Positions 10,340 to 22,070 of a stretch of DNA of 64,000 bases are shown here, in pieces (the stretch's first letter is position 1; each line of letters begins with the position of its first letter). The DNA comes from Tretioscincus oriximinensis. Lineage: Eukaryota > Chordata > Lepidosauria > Squamata > Gymnophthalmidae. The stretch is from contig JAJVDF010000029.1 in NCBI GenBank assembly GCA_022410635.1, positions 308,159-372,158 of the forward strand, written 5' to 3'. Both the position numbers and the translations under genes were made by a program. The notes under the pieces are model-generated. The model did no database searches. It saw nothing but the letters and a program-made list of their open reading frames with translations, and was not told the origin of the DNA.

Positions 10340-11040
10340 GCCATGGAAGGAAAAGAGAGGAGACCACATCATTTAAGTGGAACATAAATAATTTATTAAC
10401 TTAATTAACAATCATCAAAACACCTAGCGCAAAACACGTAACAATAACGCAACCAGAAAGCTAACATTACATAACAAGTGCTTATAGACAGAACAAATAA
10501 AGCCAGAAGTGGAGAGAATTAGGCCATGGTCAAGTAGGAGTGTGGCAGGTGCAACAGCTTGGCTGACAGCCCAGGTCAGCTNCCCAGTCTGACACTGTAA
10601 CCCATCGGGCCACGTACCATGACGTGGCAACCATCATAACAGCTGCCAGTTCGGGCCCTGTCAGTAGANCCCATGGACCATGCCCCCTTGACATAGGTNC
10701 CAGACAGCCCACTCTCCTGGTGGGACAGCTCCCCTGGTCTAGGGGCATGAGCCATCCAGCACCCATCCTACCCACCTATTTTGTGAGTATTCACCAAAGG
10801 ATCAAAGAGACTTGAAGGGCTCTCAAGAATCCATCCTGTATACAGCCCAGCTCAATGGCTCCAAACATATGTTCAACCTACCATCACCAATGTAGGCACA
10901 CAAGTTCAGAAGCCCTTTAGAAGGGCCCCCAAGCTATGAGGTAGTCATGGGGATAACTGTTTGCAGGAATTTTGACTCCTCTCAGCCCGCCAAGCTGTGC
11001 CACCACTAAAGCAGTCCTGCTCTCTGCCAGACACCTCCTA

Positions 11041-11641
11041 CTATACCAACCATTCGAGTAAAGCTTCCTGTATTTTCTCTAGCCATGTCTGCATGCCTGC
11101 CTCCAACATGTGAACCTCATCAGGCCTAAATAAAGCTGTTGCTTTTGAGTTAAAAGCCTTGTGCCATACTGCCACACCTCCAGCTTCCATCACCTTCCGG
11201 ATGATCCCTGAGTTTATTTTTTGCCTGGAATGATTCACTTTATCAAGGTCAGGAGCACCTCTCCACCTCANTCAGAACAGTAACTGGGACCAGAATAGCT
11301 TGGTNTTGGATAACAGGGCTGCCAATCTATCAAGGTCTGCCGTAATCAAGCGCAGCAACTGGACTCTCTTGATATTTGCCATGTCATTTTCTTTCAGCTG
11401 TAGAACAATGGCACCTGGAGCTCCCCAGCGCTCGATGCTCCTGTGAAATGGGGTACAACTCACACCAGCATATGCCGCGCTGCCGCATCCAGTAAACTCT
11501 TGTTCCCGGCAGCAGAATCCAGCGCGATGAAGCAGTAAAGCGGCCGGCCCAATATACGATGCTGTAGCCCATAATCCATGGCAGGGATGTGAAAAACCTG
11601 AATGAACCCAGACAGTAAGTAGTCAGGTGCTCTTTGCTCAC
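11041..11641 (-). pseudogene. SGNH-hydrolase domain of retroelement, broken
   Basis: Two or three frames together give a hydrolase-like domain. Block I is at about 11570-11545 (GYSIVYWAGRF). Block III is at about 11395-11380 (LKENDM, where the family has GxND, so the Gly is replaced). Block V is at about 11121-11110 (PDEVHML, keeping the Asp and His of the catalytic pair). Frame changes occur between blocks, so no full protein is made. Retroelement hydrolases of this fold are presumed esterases of uncertain role. Confidence 0.6.
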
Positions 11642-11693
11642 TATAGGCTTTTAGGAGAAAGGCTAATTTCTCACATTTTATGGGGAGGGTGTG

Positions 11694-13074
11694 CTAGAGT
11701 AAGCAATGACTCTGGTATGAGTCATGCCTTCCCAGCAGTAGCAGAGGTTGCACTACCTGGTGGACCACCCCTCCTGCCAGCGTAAGGCCTATTGGCCTCT
11801 CCTCCCCAGAAATATCTGGGGTTCTCTCTACAATGAGACCTGGGGTGCTGTTCACTGCATTTATTGCACACATGTTCNTATTTGCACCCTTCCCTTGTGC
11901 ACTGAGTGTTATTAAAATCCCAGCAAGCCCCCTTATTGGGTGGCCAGGGCCAAGCACGTGAACTCGGCCACAGGGGCTGGGGTACTAGGTTGATGGACCG
12001 TTGTCAGCCAAATATGATGCATTATGGAATCCCATCTGACCGTGGGTGCATTAGAAGCAAACTTCCTAAAGCCTTCATCATAGTTCAAAGCTGCCTGGTC
12101 CCCAGCTAGAGCTCTGCCCCTGAAAACATTGTCCATATGCCCAAATAGCTACCACACCCTTTCTGGGAACACCTCTGAAACCAGCCTGGAAAATGGGGTG
12201 AAACATTGTACCCAATTATCGAANGTCCTCTCNANAGGGGTAACTGCTAGACNTCTTATGCTAACCTGTATAGGGTTTGGCCAAGCAAAAANTATTTACA
12301 TAATAGCCANTCAGGATTTTATTCCTGAGCTTGTGTGGTAAATGTGAACCAGGGGGATCTGTCATTAAGGAGGAGTCCCCATGAGTAGTCTGTTCAATCG
12401 TATCTATAAGGGCCTCCCTTATAGATTACTGCCCCTTATAGGGGCAGTAATCTTCCTGCATTTTATTAGCCATTTTGGCATGTCCAAGGCCAGCACTCCC
12501 ACTTGCCAATAGGACCTACACCCCCCCCTTCCCATTCCCCAGAAGAAGACGAAGAGCTACTACCTGAAGAACTGGAATCCCTTCTGTCTTGATAGTGTTG
12601 CCTGCCCCTTCTGCCATCTTCCTGCTCACTCAAATTTCTGCTAGTGCTTGGTTCACNAACACTCTTCATTATGACCACCGGTGTCAGGTCCACTGCTGCC
12701 GCCGTCTCAGAAGTCTCAGGGACTGGAGCTGAGGAAGAAGAGGCTGCCCTATTTGAATTTACCAGCTCTTTCATCATAGCAGCCAANTGACAAATGGATT
12801 ATCTGATTTCAGACCTAATTTATGATATCCCATTGTCCTGGCTAGGGGGCNGTAAAGGCCAGGCCCCCATCAGCTGGGCGGACAGGGAGGGTTGGTGAAG
12901 AAGCCGCAGGAGTAGGTAAGGGGGCAGGAGAAAAAGGCTGGCGTTCTTGGCCGGTCTCCCTTTTCCTCTACCCCTGTCCCCACCCCTAGCATGAACACCT
13001 CTAGACATGGTATNTGTAGTTAAAAGAGGGGCGAAAAGTAACAAAATTTTGTTATTGGAATCAAATGTAAACAA
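11694..13074 (-). pseudogene. Gag-like region of retroelement, broken
   Basis: Minus-strand frames give a basic Gly/Arg-rich start (SRGVHARGGDRGRGKGRP, about 13018-12965), a Ser-rich acidic stretch (SSSSGSSSSSSSGEWEGG) and a helical segment NYDEGFRKFASNAPTVRWDS. A CX2CX3HX4C pattern lies at 11868-11830, only in a shifted frame. The last two resemble capsid-tail and zinc-knuckle regions of hydrolase-bearing retroelements by recollection. At least two frameshifts. Confidence 0.5.
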
Positions 13075-13117
13075 AAGGTTATTGCTATCCTAGCAAGCAC
13101 TATATTTATTAATTGTC

Positions 13118-13435
13118 CAAGGAATTGAAGGCAAGGCAGTTAGATGCCTGCCATATACTGCACCAAGTACTTTACTTGAACCTTAATTGAATCAGGATTC
13201 AAGGGCAAGGGAGTTAGATGGCTGCCATTTTCTGCACCAACTTCTGTAATTGAACCACCAAGGAATGAAAGGCAAGGCAGTTTAGAAGCCTGCCATATAT
13301 TACACCAATCACTTCAAAGGAAACAGAGATTAAAGGAGTGAAAGACAATAAAGGAAACAGAAATTTAAGGAATGAAAGGCAAGGCAGTTTAGAAGCCTGC
13401 CATATNTTACACCAATCACTTAAAGGGAACAGAAA
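13118..13435. repeat. Imperfect tandem repeat in retroelement leader
   Basis: The core 'aaggcaaggcagtttagaag' with 'cctgccatatattacaccaa' occurs four times, at about 13125, 13203, 13264 and 13373. Spacing is irregular at about 60-110 bp and divergence increases to the left. Confidence 0.85.
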
Positions 13436-13499
13436 TTCAAGACCATGTCAGCAATTCCTTTATAGCAACAAGCCAAAATACTACTTCAATAGTAAGCCA

Positions 13500-14345
13500 A
13501 TGAGGGGGCTTCCCCGAATAAACAGTGCTGTGTGGGCCTTACAGGGCCTAAGCTACCCCTAAGGTAGGCCACGCCACCAGGCGAGTCTTGCAAATGGGAC
13601 TCCCCAGGCAGCCCGTTTCCTGGGCCTTGCTTGCACAAGGGATGGAGGTGGCGCAGGGCCTTCCTCAGAAGGAGCATCTGCAGTACCACCAGGCAGATGC
13701 CGTGCTGCTTTGGCAGTTCCCCGCCCCTGAATGGGCCAATAGATGCCAAGAAAAACTAATGGGACTAAAAGCCACGGTCCCGCTGCCGGGGAAGCTGAGC
13801 TCCTTGCCCGGGTCTCTCCATCAGTTGTCACCTTGCCTCCAGGCCCCGTCAGGGGAAAATGTATCCCGGAGAAAGGATCTGGTGGGGAACCCTAGCAGCC
13901 AGTCTGTGAGGCTGAGGCCCCNCTCCCAGTACCAGCAACCTGCCACCCTTGGGAGATTGCTGACCGGCTCCCTCCCTCACTGCCCACCCTGCTCTGGTTG
14001 GGGCTTCTAAAATCCCAACCAACCTCAAGTTTTGAATTATCCAATTGCTCCTGGAGGCTTGTTGGTGGGCAGCGGCAGCAGTCTTTTGTCCTGAAAATAG
14101 CACATGGTCAAGCCAAAATGGCGGCTGCATGATCGGGGGAAGTGCGGAGTGCAACTGCTTCCTTTGCGCATCCTGGACAAAAGAGGGAAAGTGGCGACCA
14201 ACGCAGGGCTTTATACCCCGGTTGCNGGGAAGCCNCGTCACTTCCCATGGCTGACTTTCTGGCCATCAAGAAGGAGGCGGCTTCCTAGACCATCTCCCTC
14301 CCTCGTCCACGGCAACTTCCAGGCGCTGCTGCAGCCGCGGCAGTA
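13500..14345. other. GC-rich leader of the retroelement
   Basis: GC-rich with many CpGs, a 'ccaaaatggcggc' string near 14112 and GC boxes. It is easily mistaken for a host CpG island, but it lies in the middle of a 12.7 kb intron and is contiguous with the gag-like block. It is more likely the element's own 5' regulatory region. Confidence 0.45.
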
Positions 14346-16640
14346 GCCGATTTATTATTATAGTTCTAACCATGTATTTAGCACATCCAGTTGACCTTTC
14401 ACAAATTTAATCTTGTAATATGGTCAGCCAAACGTGCAAGAGATCCTTATGCCAGACTCAGTTTCCAAGAGCTTACTACATTCAACTAATCTTTCACACA
14501 CCTGATGATTTCTTGGAAACTGGTTTTGGCACAAGGCTAGATGAATTCCACAAAAAGCATAATCATTTGGCAGTAGATGTGTAAAATTAAGAAATGGTAA
14601 AAGATCCAAATGTCTTGACACAATGTTAAGATTATCAGTTTCATCACAATGCCAGAATGCTGCTGATAATTATAGTGTATCTGGGGGGAATAAAGCAAAC
14701 NGCACTAAAACAAAGTAAATTCTGAGGAAACGAAGATAAATTATTTTTACACTCTACTAATNAAAAATAAACTCTACTAATCAAAAAGAAATATGTGCGT
14801 GCGTGCAATTTTTTGTACACCCATGCAGTATACATGAAGAAAATCTCGTTGATCCCTTAAAAGCATTTATTCTGAAATTCCCAATTTGTATCTACTCTAT
14901 TAAAACACACCCTCAGAGTATGTAGCTAGACTTTAATAAAGTAGTTTTTATTTTGAAAACAAAACACTCTAAACTTATATAAAACATTGTTTGCTTGCAC
15001 ACAATGCCCCCCGNAAGCTGTTTCTCATAAGCACATAAATAACTTTTGCATAAGAATCTTGTGAAAAGGTGAACTAAGTTTATACTGTTGTGCATTTAGA
15101 CTTAAAACTCTGCAGTAACATTACATGTGAACTTGTGAAGGTTGTGTTAAGATACAGTCTCTATTTGGATACCAAAGTACTGGAAAACCTTTGAAATCAC
15201 AGTTATTACAAACTGCAAATGTGCTAAACAAGTGATGTTCTATATGATAGGCTTTGAAGAAATATTTAAATCCACCACTTAAAAGGTTCATTATTGTGCT
15301 TTTAAGATATGGGCCCCTGATATATATACTTCTGTTGAGACACAGTACATTTTAGTTCTAGAATTCAACAGGCTTTCATCTATATCCCTTAGCAGGCAAT
15401 AGGGAACAAGTCAAGGCTTTGTGTCCTTTGCTGAAACTGCCTCTGACCCAAGCAATTTTGATCTTCAACCAAATTCAATATTTTCCCATTTGCTGTGGCC
15501 ATTTCTTCAAGTTGTCATTCCTCTGTGCACTTCAAACATTGAAATTCGAATGAAAACATTTATTTCAGGATGCAGCAGANCAGTGAGAAAGAGTCCCAGT
15601 GCCAACTCTGCTTCTTTGGACTTAGCAGAAGTTTTCAACACTTATAAATGCAAAAAACATCTGTTTCTCTGAAATTATTCACATGGCCTAGCGAGTGTTC
15701 TTAGCTTCTCTACATCACTCACATTATTGGAAGAACATATATTTTTCTGCTCTGTTCTACTAGAAAGTTGTATCTTAACATTAAATTATTACCTCTGTAG
15801 GAAACTGAAACACAGATGCTTGTCTTTGAAGATCACAAAGGACCTATTCCAACATAAAATCAGCAAAATACATGTATTTAAAGGTCAGCATGTAGATTTA
15901 TAGTTATGGTTGCAACTGTGAGGGCATATTGCTGGTCTAGATAGACCCTAGGGCCAGTTCAACTGAGCGTTTAATTGTTTTGTATGACCAGGGATGAAAA
16001 GCACTGGAAACAAATCATAAAATACTTTGAAAATCAATTTATTTGCATTAGCACAGGTCTTGACTCTACTGTTAAAACAGGGACCATAGGAGTGCAGTGT
16101 CATGACAGGTTTTGGTATTTTTCATTTGGTAAATAATAGAAAATCTGGGTGAACACAACGTGCACTTGTTTACTGCTGACATTTACTAACCAGTAATATC
16201 AGTTAAAATGCTAATTTAAATATATATATAAAAGAGCTGTAATGTGGCAATGATATACAAATACAAATGCAGCAACTACACCTANATTGTTAAAAGAGCT
16301 GAATAATTATCAGATTAAGGGCATTCATTTTCTAATACAAATCTCTTTATTTGTTTCCCCTTTTGAACATGTACAATCTTGTGCCAACGAATTGGGTTTT
16401 ATTGAGGAACGAACTATATGGGTGTGGCAGGTCAGGATGCAAAGGCTGGAATGCCCTGGTAACACCAGACTTACACTTCTTCTGCAATTAATGAGACAGT
16501 ATGTACACCCCCACATACTGCCAAGAGAAGGAAAGCATTAGGAGTGGGTATTTATGGAAGTTGATGATCATTGTGGTATAAAAGTTTGATTTTCGTAATC
16601 TGTCTGAAATTGTCCTCCAGGCAAATATGACGAAGACCCA
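14346..16640. other. Intron sequence without recognised elements
   Basis: AT-rich. A short GTGC/GTGCGT run sits near 14796. No exon, LINE or SINE was identified. Confidence 0.55.
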
Positions 16641-16649
16641 AGTATTTTG

Positions 16650-17052
16650 ATATTGGCAGCATCCAGACTGTGTGCANACGACTATTTTNTATCTCGTTCA
16701 TAGCGCAATCAGGAAGTCTCGATTACACGGTCTAAGCACTTTTCATTAGTCGACCCGTAATAAACGCCATTTTTCCTGTAATAAACTATTGCTCTGATAT
16801 TCAGGAATCATTCTGGAGAACCCCCATACTCTTGCAAGCATATGTGTGTGCATAAATCTGACTTGCGATATTAAAACAAGTGAAAATGTGGCAGTTGTTT
16901 CTATTGGCTGTTGCGAGTAAAAAAAAATCTCAATTGCACTGTGACGAGATCAATGAGCAATGTTACGGAACTGGGGCATTAGTCATGCGATTGCTATGTT
17001 CCAGATTATAGCTTTGTAGTGGTTTTTAAGTNGTTGTGTGCATGCAGCCTGT
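16650..17052. mobile_element. Probable MITE with GGCWGCAT termini
   Basis: The left end 'ggcagcatccagactgtgtgca' (in part) and the right end 'ttgtgtgcatgcagcc' are imperfect inverted copies around about 400 bp of non-coding DNA. Similar termini bound 57756-58238. No target duplication was resolved. Confidence 0.4.
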
Positions 17053-17260
17053 ATCTTCCTCTTCCTAAGCACCCTCTGCTGGCCTTAGCTTCATCCAACC
17101 TTGTTGTTTGAAAGCAAAAGCAACTGCAAGTAAATGATTAGGTACCATCACAATGTGATGAGGAAGATATAATGTTTTGAGTCCCTTCAGGTAAGAAAAG
17201 TGGGGTATAACCCAGTTCTTCTTCCTCATCTTCATTTTCCTCTTCCTCATGCTCTTTTTC
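17053..17260 (+). mobile_element. SINE (tail 'cccagttcttcttcctc')
   Basis: 'gagtcccttcaggtaagaaa' with 'gtggggtataacccagttct' is the complement of the 3' segment of the SINE at 17520 ('agaactggattctggaaccc'). The two copies face each other tail to tail about 260 bp apart. Confidence 0.65.
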
Positions 17261-17535
17261 TTCTTTTTTGGAGTTATTTCCCTTTCTGGTGCTATAAAGA
17301 TCTCATACTTTTTTCTGTCAGCCTACACCCACATCTTTTAAGCATTTTTTATGCTTGAAATCATGTGAGAATTCCCCTAGCATAAAGAGATTTTTTATCT
17401 TTTCCACCAAACCCTCCTGATTTACTTTTTGTGAGCTTGTTCTTAATTGGATGATGCCGCTGAAAGCCACCATAAAGTATTGCAAGAATTCCTGTTTTGC
17501 GATCCGCACAGTATCATCATTGCAATGTCCAAAGC

Positions 17536-17840
17536 ACTATAGAAGAAGAAGAACTGGATTCTGGAACCCCACTTTTCTCACCTTTCAAAGGGACTCAAAG
17601 TGGCTTACAAGGGTATTTTGCCCAAAGGCTTACATTCTATCTTCCCCACCAAGCTGCGATGGTTCCCATGTATCTACTTGCAGTCAGTTGCAATTTCTTG
17701 CAATTCTTGCTTTCGAATAGCTGGGTTGGCTAGAGCTACAGGTTAGGAGAAGGTGCTCACCCAATCCCACGGCCGACACAGTGCTTCGAAACCCGATCTC
17801 CCAGATGAGACCATTTCCTTAGCNACTGAGCAAAAAGCAC
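17536..17840 (-). mobile_element. tRNA-type SINE, minus orientation
   Basis: It begins with the (GAA)n tail 'agaagaagaagaactggat', then 'ctttcaaagggactcaaagt' and 'ggcttacaa'. On the right it ends in a box-B-like 'ttcgaaacccgatctcccag', read on the minus strand as a tRNA-derived head. Confidence 0.7.
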
Positions 17841-19130
17841 GTTCATTGAGAAAACNGTGTGATAAATTGTCAGTTGATCTCTGCCATGGCACTTTACCTT
17901 GCAACACAAGAGGCAAAGAACCCAGAGACTAAATGTTACCAATGCTCAAAAAATGTCATCTGGACTCAGTTTAAGTTGACTTGAAAATCTACTGCTATAG
18001 GGAATGTCAACCAGGTTTTTCTCATATTTCTTCTACTATTTCTGAACACTGGGCTAGGCTGGATGGAGGTAAAAGAATATAGAGTACAATATTGGTTATA
18101 CTCTTCTCCATAGTGTTTTCNTTTATCCATTATTTTTGCTNAGAATGTTAAAATTAATTTTTATANCCCAGGAAGAATGTTAACATTTCAATGCCAGTGC
18201 CAAATATCTGTTTGCAGAAAGCCTAGACTGGTGTTTGAGGTTAAGAGATAATATCCAATGGGAGATGTGGGGAAGAAACAGCTGAAGANTGGAATTAACT
18301 TAAACCAGCAAGTTACAAACCCTGCAGAATCTATACTTTGAGAGAATCTAAATTATATTGTTCTGATGGGGAAAAATATTTTTATTCAGAGCTGCAGTTG
18401 GCAGTTAAAGGATTTCCCAGGTATTTGCACAGTCTCACTAGTACACAAAACAAAAAATAAACATGAATCTTCTCCTTGGATCATCTTCTCATTGGTCATA
18501 GCAATGACTTGTTGGTCATCACTACTTAAATATCACAAGTGCCTTAGCAAAAATTTAGATTTGGGATTAGATAAAGATGTCCTTCTTCAAATGCTTTTGA
18601 CAATTCTGTTATGGTATTCACATCACACTTTGCTTTCAAATTGCTTAGCATCAGTCTTTTATAGCTGCATTGGAATTCAAACTCAGAGTTATTTGATGTT
18701 AGGTTGTGCCCCAATTTTCAAGAACTGTGTTTAGTATGAATTGATAAATGTAGGCTGCCATCCAGCGATTGGATTAAACCNGGGATTTATTTTAAATCCA
18801 GATTGACCCATTCACACCTCACAGNCTGCATTACTGGAACGAGCATTCCAAGTTTTGTAGCTTTGTGAACAACCGTGCAGCCTCCCAATTGGCTGATCCT
18901 CCCCCTCTCCTTGTAGTCTGAGCTCCATTATGCCTTGCCAAATGTCAACTCTTCAGGGGAAAAGGAAAACTCACCATGAAAGCATTTTACAAGTACTCTC
19001 AGGAAAATCCAGAGCAATGGAGCTATTTTGCAAAAGGATTATTGAAACATTATTAGCACATGCGGTGGATTCTTGTTGAACTCCTCACAGTCCAAAACAA
19101 CATGGCAATGGTCAGAGGAAGCTCTATTAA
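17841..19130. other. Intron sequence, mostly unrecognised
   Basis: A reading frame of 122 codons at 18366-18734 has no recognisable domain and no codon signal. 'aggctgccatccagcgattg' at about 18752 resembles the left end of the GGCTGC-type MITEs, but no matching right end was found. Confidence 0.5.
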
Positions 19131-19138
19131 AAGAAATA

Positions 19139-19216
19139 TACTGCTCAAAACAATTAAGGAAACACTTAGTGTTACACTGTTACGTTAACGTGTTCCCTTA
19201 ATTGTTTTGAGCAGTA
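19139..19216. mobile_element. Short palindromic mariner-type MITE
   Basis: TATACTGCTCAAAACAATTA at the left is mirrored by its complement TAATTGTTTTGAGCAGTATA at the right, with only about 25 bp between the arms and TA at both edges. ACTGCTCAAAA...TTAAGG termini are typical of Tc1/mariner derivatives. Confidence 0.8.
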
Positions 19217-20415
19217 TATATGGAGGTTCTTAGATCTGCCATCATATCTTTCATCTTAAAAGCCGATAATCATCACAGTATAAATACAATAGAGTGAGTA
19301 CAGATTTCAATGATCAAATTAAAGTACTTGCAGTTTTTTAAATTTGACATCGGCACTTCTGATGCCAGCAAACAAAACGAACAAAGGATCTGAAAGCCTC
19401 AGAGATACATTGACTGAATATGTTTAACTTCAGCTTTTTGGAAATAGAATTATAGAAAGGATAACTTTGGCAGGGTATGAATAACAGAACAAAAGACAGA
19501 GAAAGAATAATAGCAACAGAAGCATGTCCTTATGGCTTCTAGGAAACCTNGGAGACAAAAAAATTACGTTTCATTACCCCACCAACCCTAAAATATTTTA
19601 TGGCTAATTATTTGTATATTCCACATATACATGGATTAGATAATAATTTAGTCCACTAGGGACTCATATAACCTTCTGCAAAGAATTAGTTGCAATTTAT
19701 CAACAATCCAGCTGTGTGCTACACAAAATCTGCTGCTCTTTTGAAGAGGGATTTCTTCACAGTTGTTTTCGTTTGGTTTCAGTCTTTTTAAGAAAACAGT
19801 AATTCAGTGAGATATACGGAAGGCNGTTGTCCCATTAGGCTCATAGGCCTATTTAGGATTATTCAGCATAGCTATGTGGTCAAACCAGGCAAGGAATACA
19901 AATTATATTGTGTGTCAATATCCTGGTGGGCCACGTAAGGTCATGCTGAACAACCTCTAAGCTTTAGAAAGGCCTCCTTCACATTAATCAGCAGAAAACA
20001 AATAGCGTTTGCTTACACTCAGAAACAATATACAACAACCAAAAACATGAGAAGATTATGCAATCACATTAAAGTGATATGAGTGTTGAATACAGCCTGC
20101 AAGTCATAAGCCCAACTGGATTTCATTTTGGGTTCAAACCAATGCAAAATATTTAGGAAGGTACATGTGTAAAGATTTTCAAGAACTTGAGTCAGAAGTT
20201 AGACTTTGTAACTAGAGTTTATGGAGCTGTAGCATTTTATTTTCATATCTATTTATTCAGCTGTTTCTCCTATATCAACCTGCCTGTATCTTAAGGTCTG
20301 CAGGGAAGGCCATCTTGATTGTATCCCACCCTCAAAGGTAATGGGAACCTTGACAGGCCCATCTCTGTGGTGGCCCCCAGAAGATGGAATAGATTTCCCT
20401 TCAAGATGTTCCAAG
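19217..20415. other. Intron sequence without recognised elements
   Basis: Nothing identifiable beyond AT-rich intron. Confidence 0.55.
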
Positions 20416-20423
20416 CATTATAC

Positions 20424-20766
20424 CAGTGGTTCCNAACCCATGGGTCGCAGACCCCTGATGGTAATTTTTTTTAAAAAATCATGCCCAGCTGTACTCAGCA
20501 GGTATGTGCTGGGCTTTAAAAAAATTGTGAGGGATGGGAAAGAGGATTTCATGATGGCAGCTCAGGCCTCAGGCAGCAGCCATACACTGNGATTGATCCC
20601 TGTGTCGCATCACGTGACCATCACATCATGTGATGCTGTGCGAGTGTATATGCGCACACTCATCTGCCCCAATCTTAGCTTCCTCCCTCCCGCTGCTCGC
20701 TGTGGTCGCAACTNGCCTCCCACTGCACCATGGGGGTCGAGACACCAAAAATGTTGGGAAATGCTG
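20424..20766. mobile_element. hAT-type MITE (CAGTGGTTCC termini)
   Basis: Starts CAGTGGTTCC, with 'aacccatgggtcgcagaccc' inside, and ends 'gggtcgagacaccaaaaatg' then TTGGGAAATGCTG. Terminal CAGTGGTTCC/GGAAATGCTG and flanking octamers CATTATAC and CTATATAC (6 of 8 identical) fit an old hAT insertion of 343 bp. No transposase. Confidence 0.85.
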
Positions 20767-20837
20767 CTATATACATTCAGAGGTTGCGCATGCTCAGAAT
20801 TCAAGCTGCCAGCTGGAAAGGGAAGCAGTGAACACAA

Positions 20838-21040
20838 AAACATAAGCCCATCTAGTCCAGCATTCTGTCTCATACAGAGGTCCACCAGATGCACCTCGGC
20901 AGTCTGAACAGTGGAAAGCAAAATATGCAACNCATGACTCCTTGCAAATGGTATTTCAGGAGTCCTGCCTGTTGCTCCATCCCGAAGGCAGCATCCAGAC
21001 ATCCATCCTAGTACCCATTTATACCCTTGGTGTATATAGT
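20838..21040 (-). mobile_element. CR1-like LINE 3' end
   Basis: 'agcccatctagtccagcatt' through 'gtatttcaggagtcctgcct' and 'catccagacatccatcctag' are in the same order as in the other CR1 3' ends. Minus orientation. Confidence 0.85.
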
Positions 21041-21736
21041 GCACAAGCATGGGGGGGGAGGGGCTGAGCTACAATAAGCGAGTGACTAGGCAGCAGCAGC
21101 TAAATCAGCATTGAGAACAGTGATAGTAAGACCAGGGATGACTGACTGGGGTGGCACGGAGGCAGGGCAATGGCGGGAGGGAGCCTCAGAAATGCCCATC
21201 CCCTACTAACATACAAATGCTCCATCTGTTTTTGAACATAAGAGTGTGAGTAAGAGAAGCCATCACCAAATGAGCCGCAGCCACCAACGCAGTATGGATT
21301 AATTTACATTCTGTATGAAATAACGTTTGGGTAAAGTTAATAAAATAAATAAAATATGATCAGGTGCATAATGACACAAAAAGCATGGTACAGAGTGCAT
21401 GAGAACATCATAGAGACCACATGTTTGTATTTACTCTTTATAACACTTATTTATTCAAACTTTCTAACAATAATAGTTCTACCTACATAAAAAGCATACG
21501 ATCTGAAATGGATGGAGGTTGGAATGTTATACTTTAGGTTCTAAATACAAATCTCAGTTATTGCAGAGCATACTTTCTGAACACAAGACAATTAATTATA
21601 TGATGATCAAGGAAGACGACAGAGGAGGATTTAAGCTTTTTTTCCTCTGTCTCTCAGTTNTGTCTTTCAAGCCAAGGGAAAGAACTTTAACAATATTATT
21701 TCATTCACAAGCATTGTCTCAAGGTACTGCTCTTAC
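21041..21736. other. Intron sequence without recognised elements
   Basis: Includes a 9-base G run at 21051 and an 'aataaataaaat' stretch. Nothing further identified. Confidence 0.55.
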
Positions 21737-22070
21737 CTGGAATCTGGTTCTCTCTGCTGCATAAGCTTGATAGTGCAACATGGCTTGCAGAACTTTTTTG
21801 TGGCCACCAGGTACTAAGCAAACAGCTCCAAGGATCTCCAGCACAGCAATCTTGGTTTTGATGTTCTCAGTCCGTAAACTCTGAGATATTATATTGATGC
21901 TTTCTGGATGTGCCAGGACATGTGCCCGTCCCTGGGAGTTGTTCATCAGAGCCTTGATGCACCCTATAACGGATGTGTGTATGCGGCTCTCTGAGGTCTC
22001 ATAGTCCATGCTCTTCAGAAAGTTCAACAGACAGGTCAGGCCATCTAGCTCAATGAACCTTGTCACAAAC
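21737..22070 (-). CDS. DAAM2: DAAM2 coding exon, FH3/armadillo (DID) core
   Basis: This exon of 334 nt (phase 2 in, 0 out) is the largest in the window. After completing the split Arg it reads from [20 protein letters not shown] to [13 protein letters not shown], 111 codons. It contains the formin landmarks [19 protein letters not shown] and [20 protein letters not shown]. These form the armadillo repeats that in Diaphanous-type formins bind the C-terminal DAD and hold the protein autoinhibited. The acceptor is TTACTGCTAG and the donor is CAG followed by GTAAGAG. The 'AAERTRFQ' ending favours DAAM2 over DAAM1 (recalled 'ASERTRFQ'). Confidence 0.98.

Larger units (their letters stand above)
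10345..14345 (-). mobile_element. Degraded gag plus SGNH-hydrolase retroelement (possibly Ngaro/DIRS group)
   Basis: A GC-rich block of about 4 kb, unlike its AT-rich surroundings. On the minus strand the order is a GC-rich leader (14345-13500), a tandem-repeat leader (13435-13118) and a gag-like region. The gag-like region has a Ser-rich stretch (near 12540) and a zinc-knuckle-like motif (11830-11868). An SGNH-hydrolase domain (11641-11041) and an AT-rich 3' region with AATAAA (about 10386-10398) follow. Vertebrate Ngaro-type elements are known to carry such a hydrolase. I find neither the reverse transcriptase nor the tyrosine recombinase, so it may be internally deleted or non-autonomous. 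Frameshifts and N bases break every frame. The class assignment is inference. Confidence 0.55.

Noticed and set aside
10132..10404. Open frame with long Tyr/Cys (plus) or Val (minus) repeats
   Set aside because: It is the translation of the compound trinucleotide microsatellite and its flanks. There is no conserved protein.
13588..14010. 140-codon plus-strand frame and a 130-codon minus-strand frame in the GC-rich block
   Set aside because: GC-rich DNA has few stops. The frames run on both strands, contain N bases and show no domain. The block is better explained as the leader of the retroelement.
13500..14345. Host CpG-island promoter
   Set aside because: GC-rich and CpG-containing, but inside a mid-gene intron and contiguous with the gag-like block. 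The element's own leader is the simpler reading.
18366..18734. 122-codon plus-strand frame
   Set aside because: No recognisable domain, no splice context, and ordinary AT-rich intron composition. Most likely chance.
20341..20907. 188-codon plus-strand frame
   Set aside because: It spans a hAT-type MITE and the start of a CR1 fragment and contains N codons.
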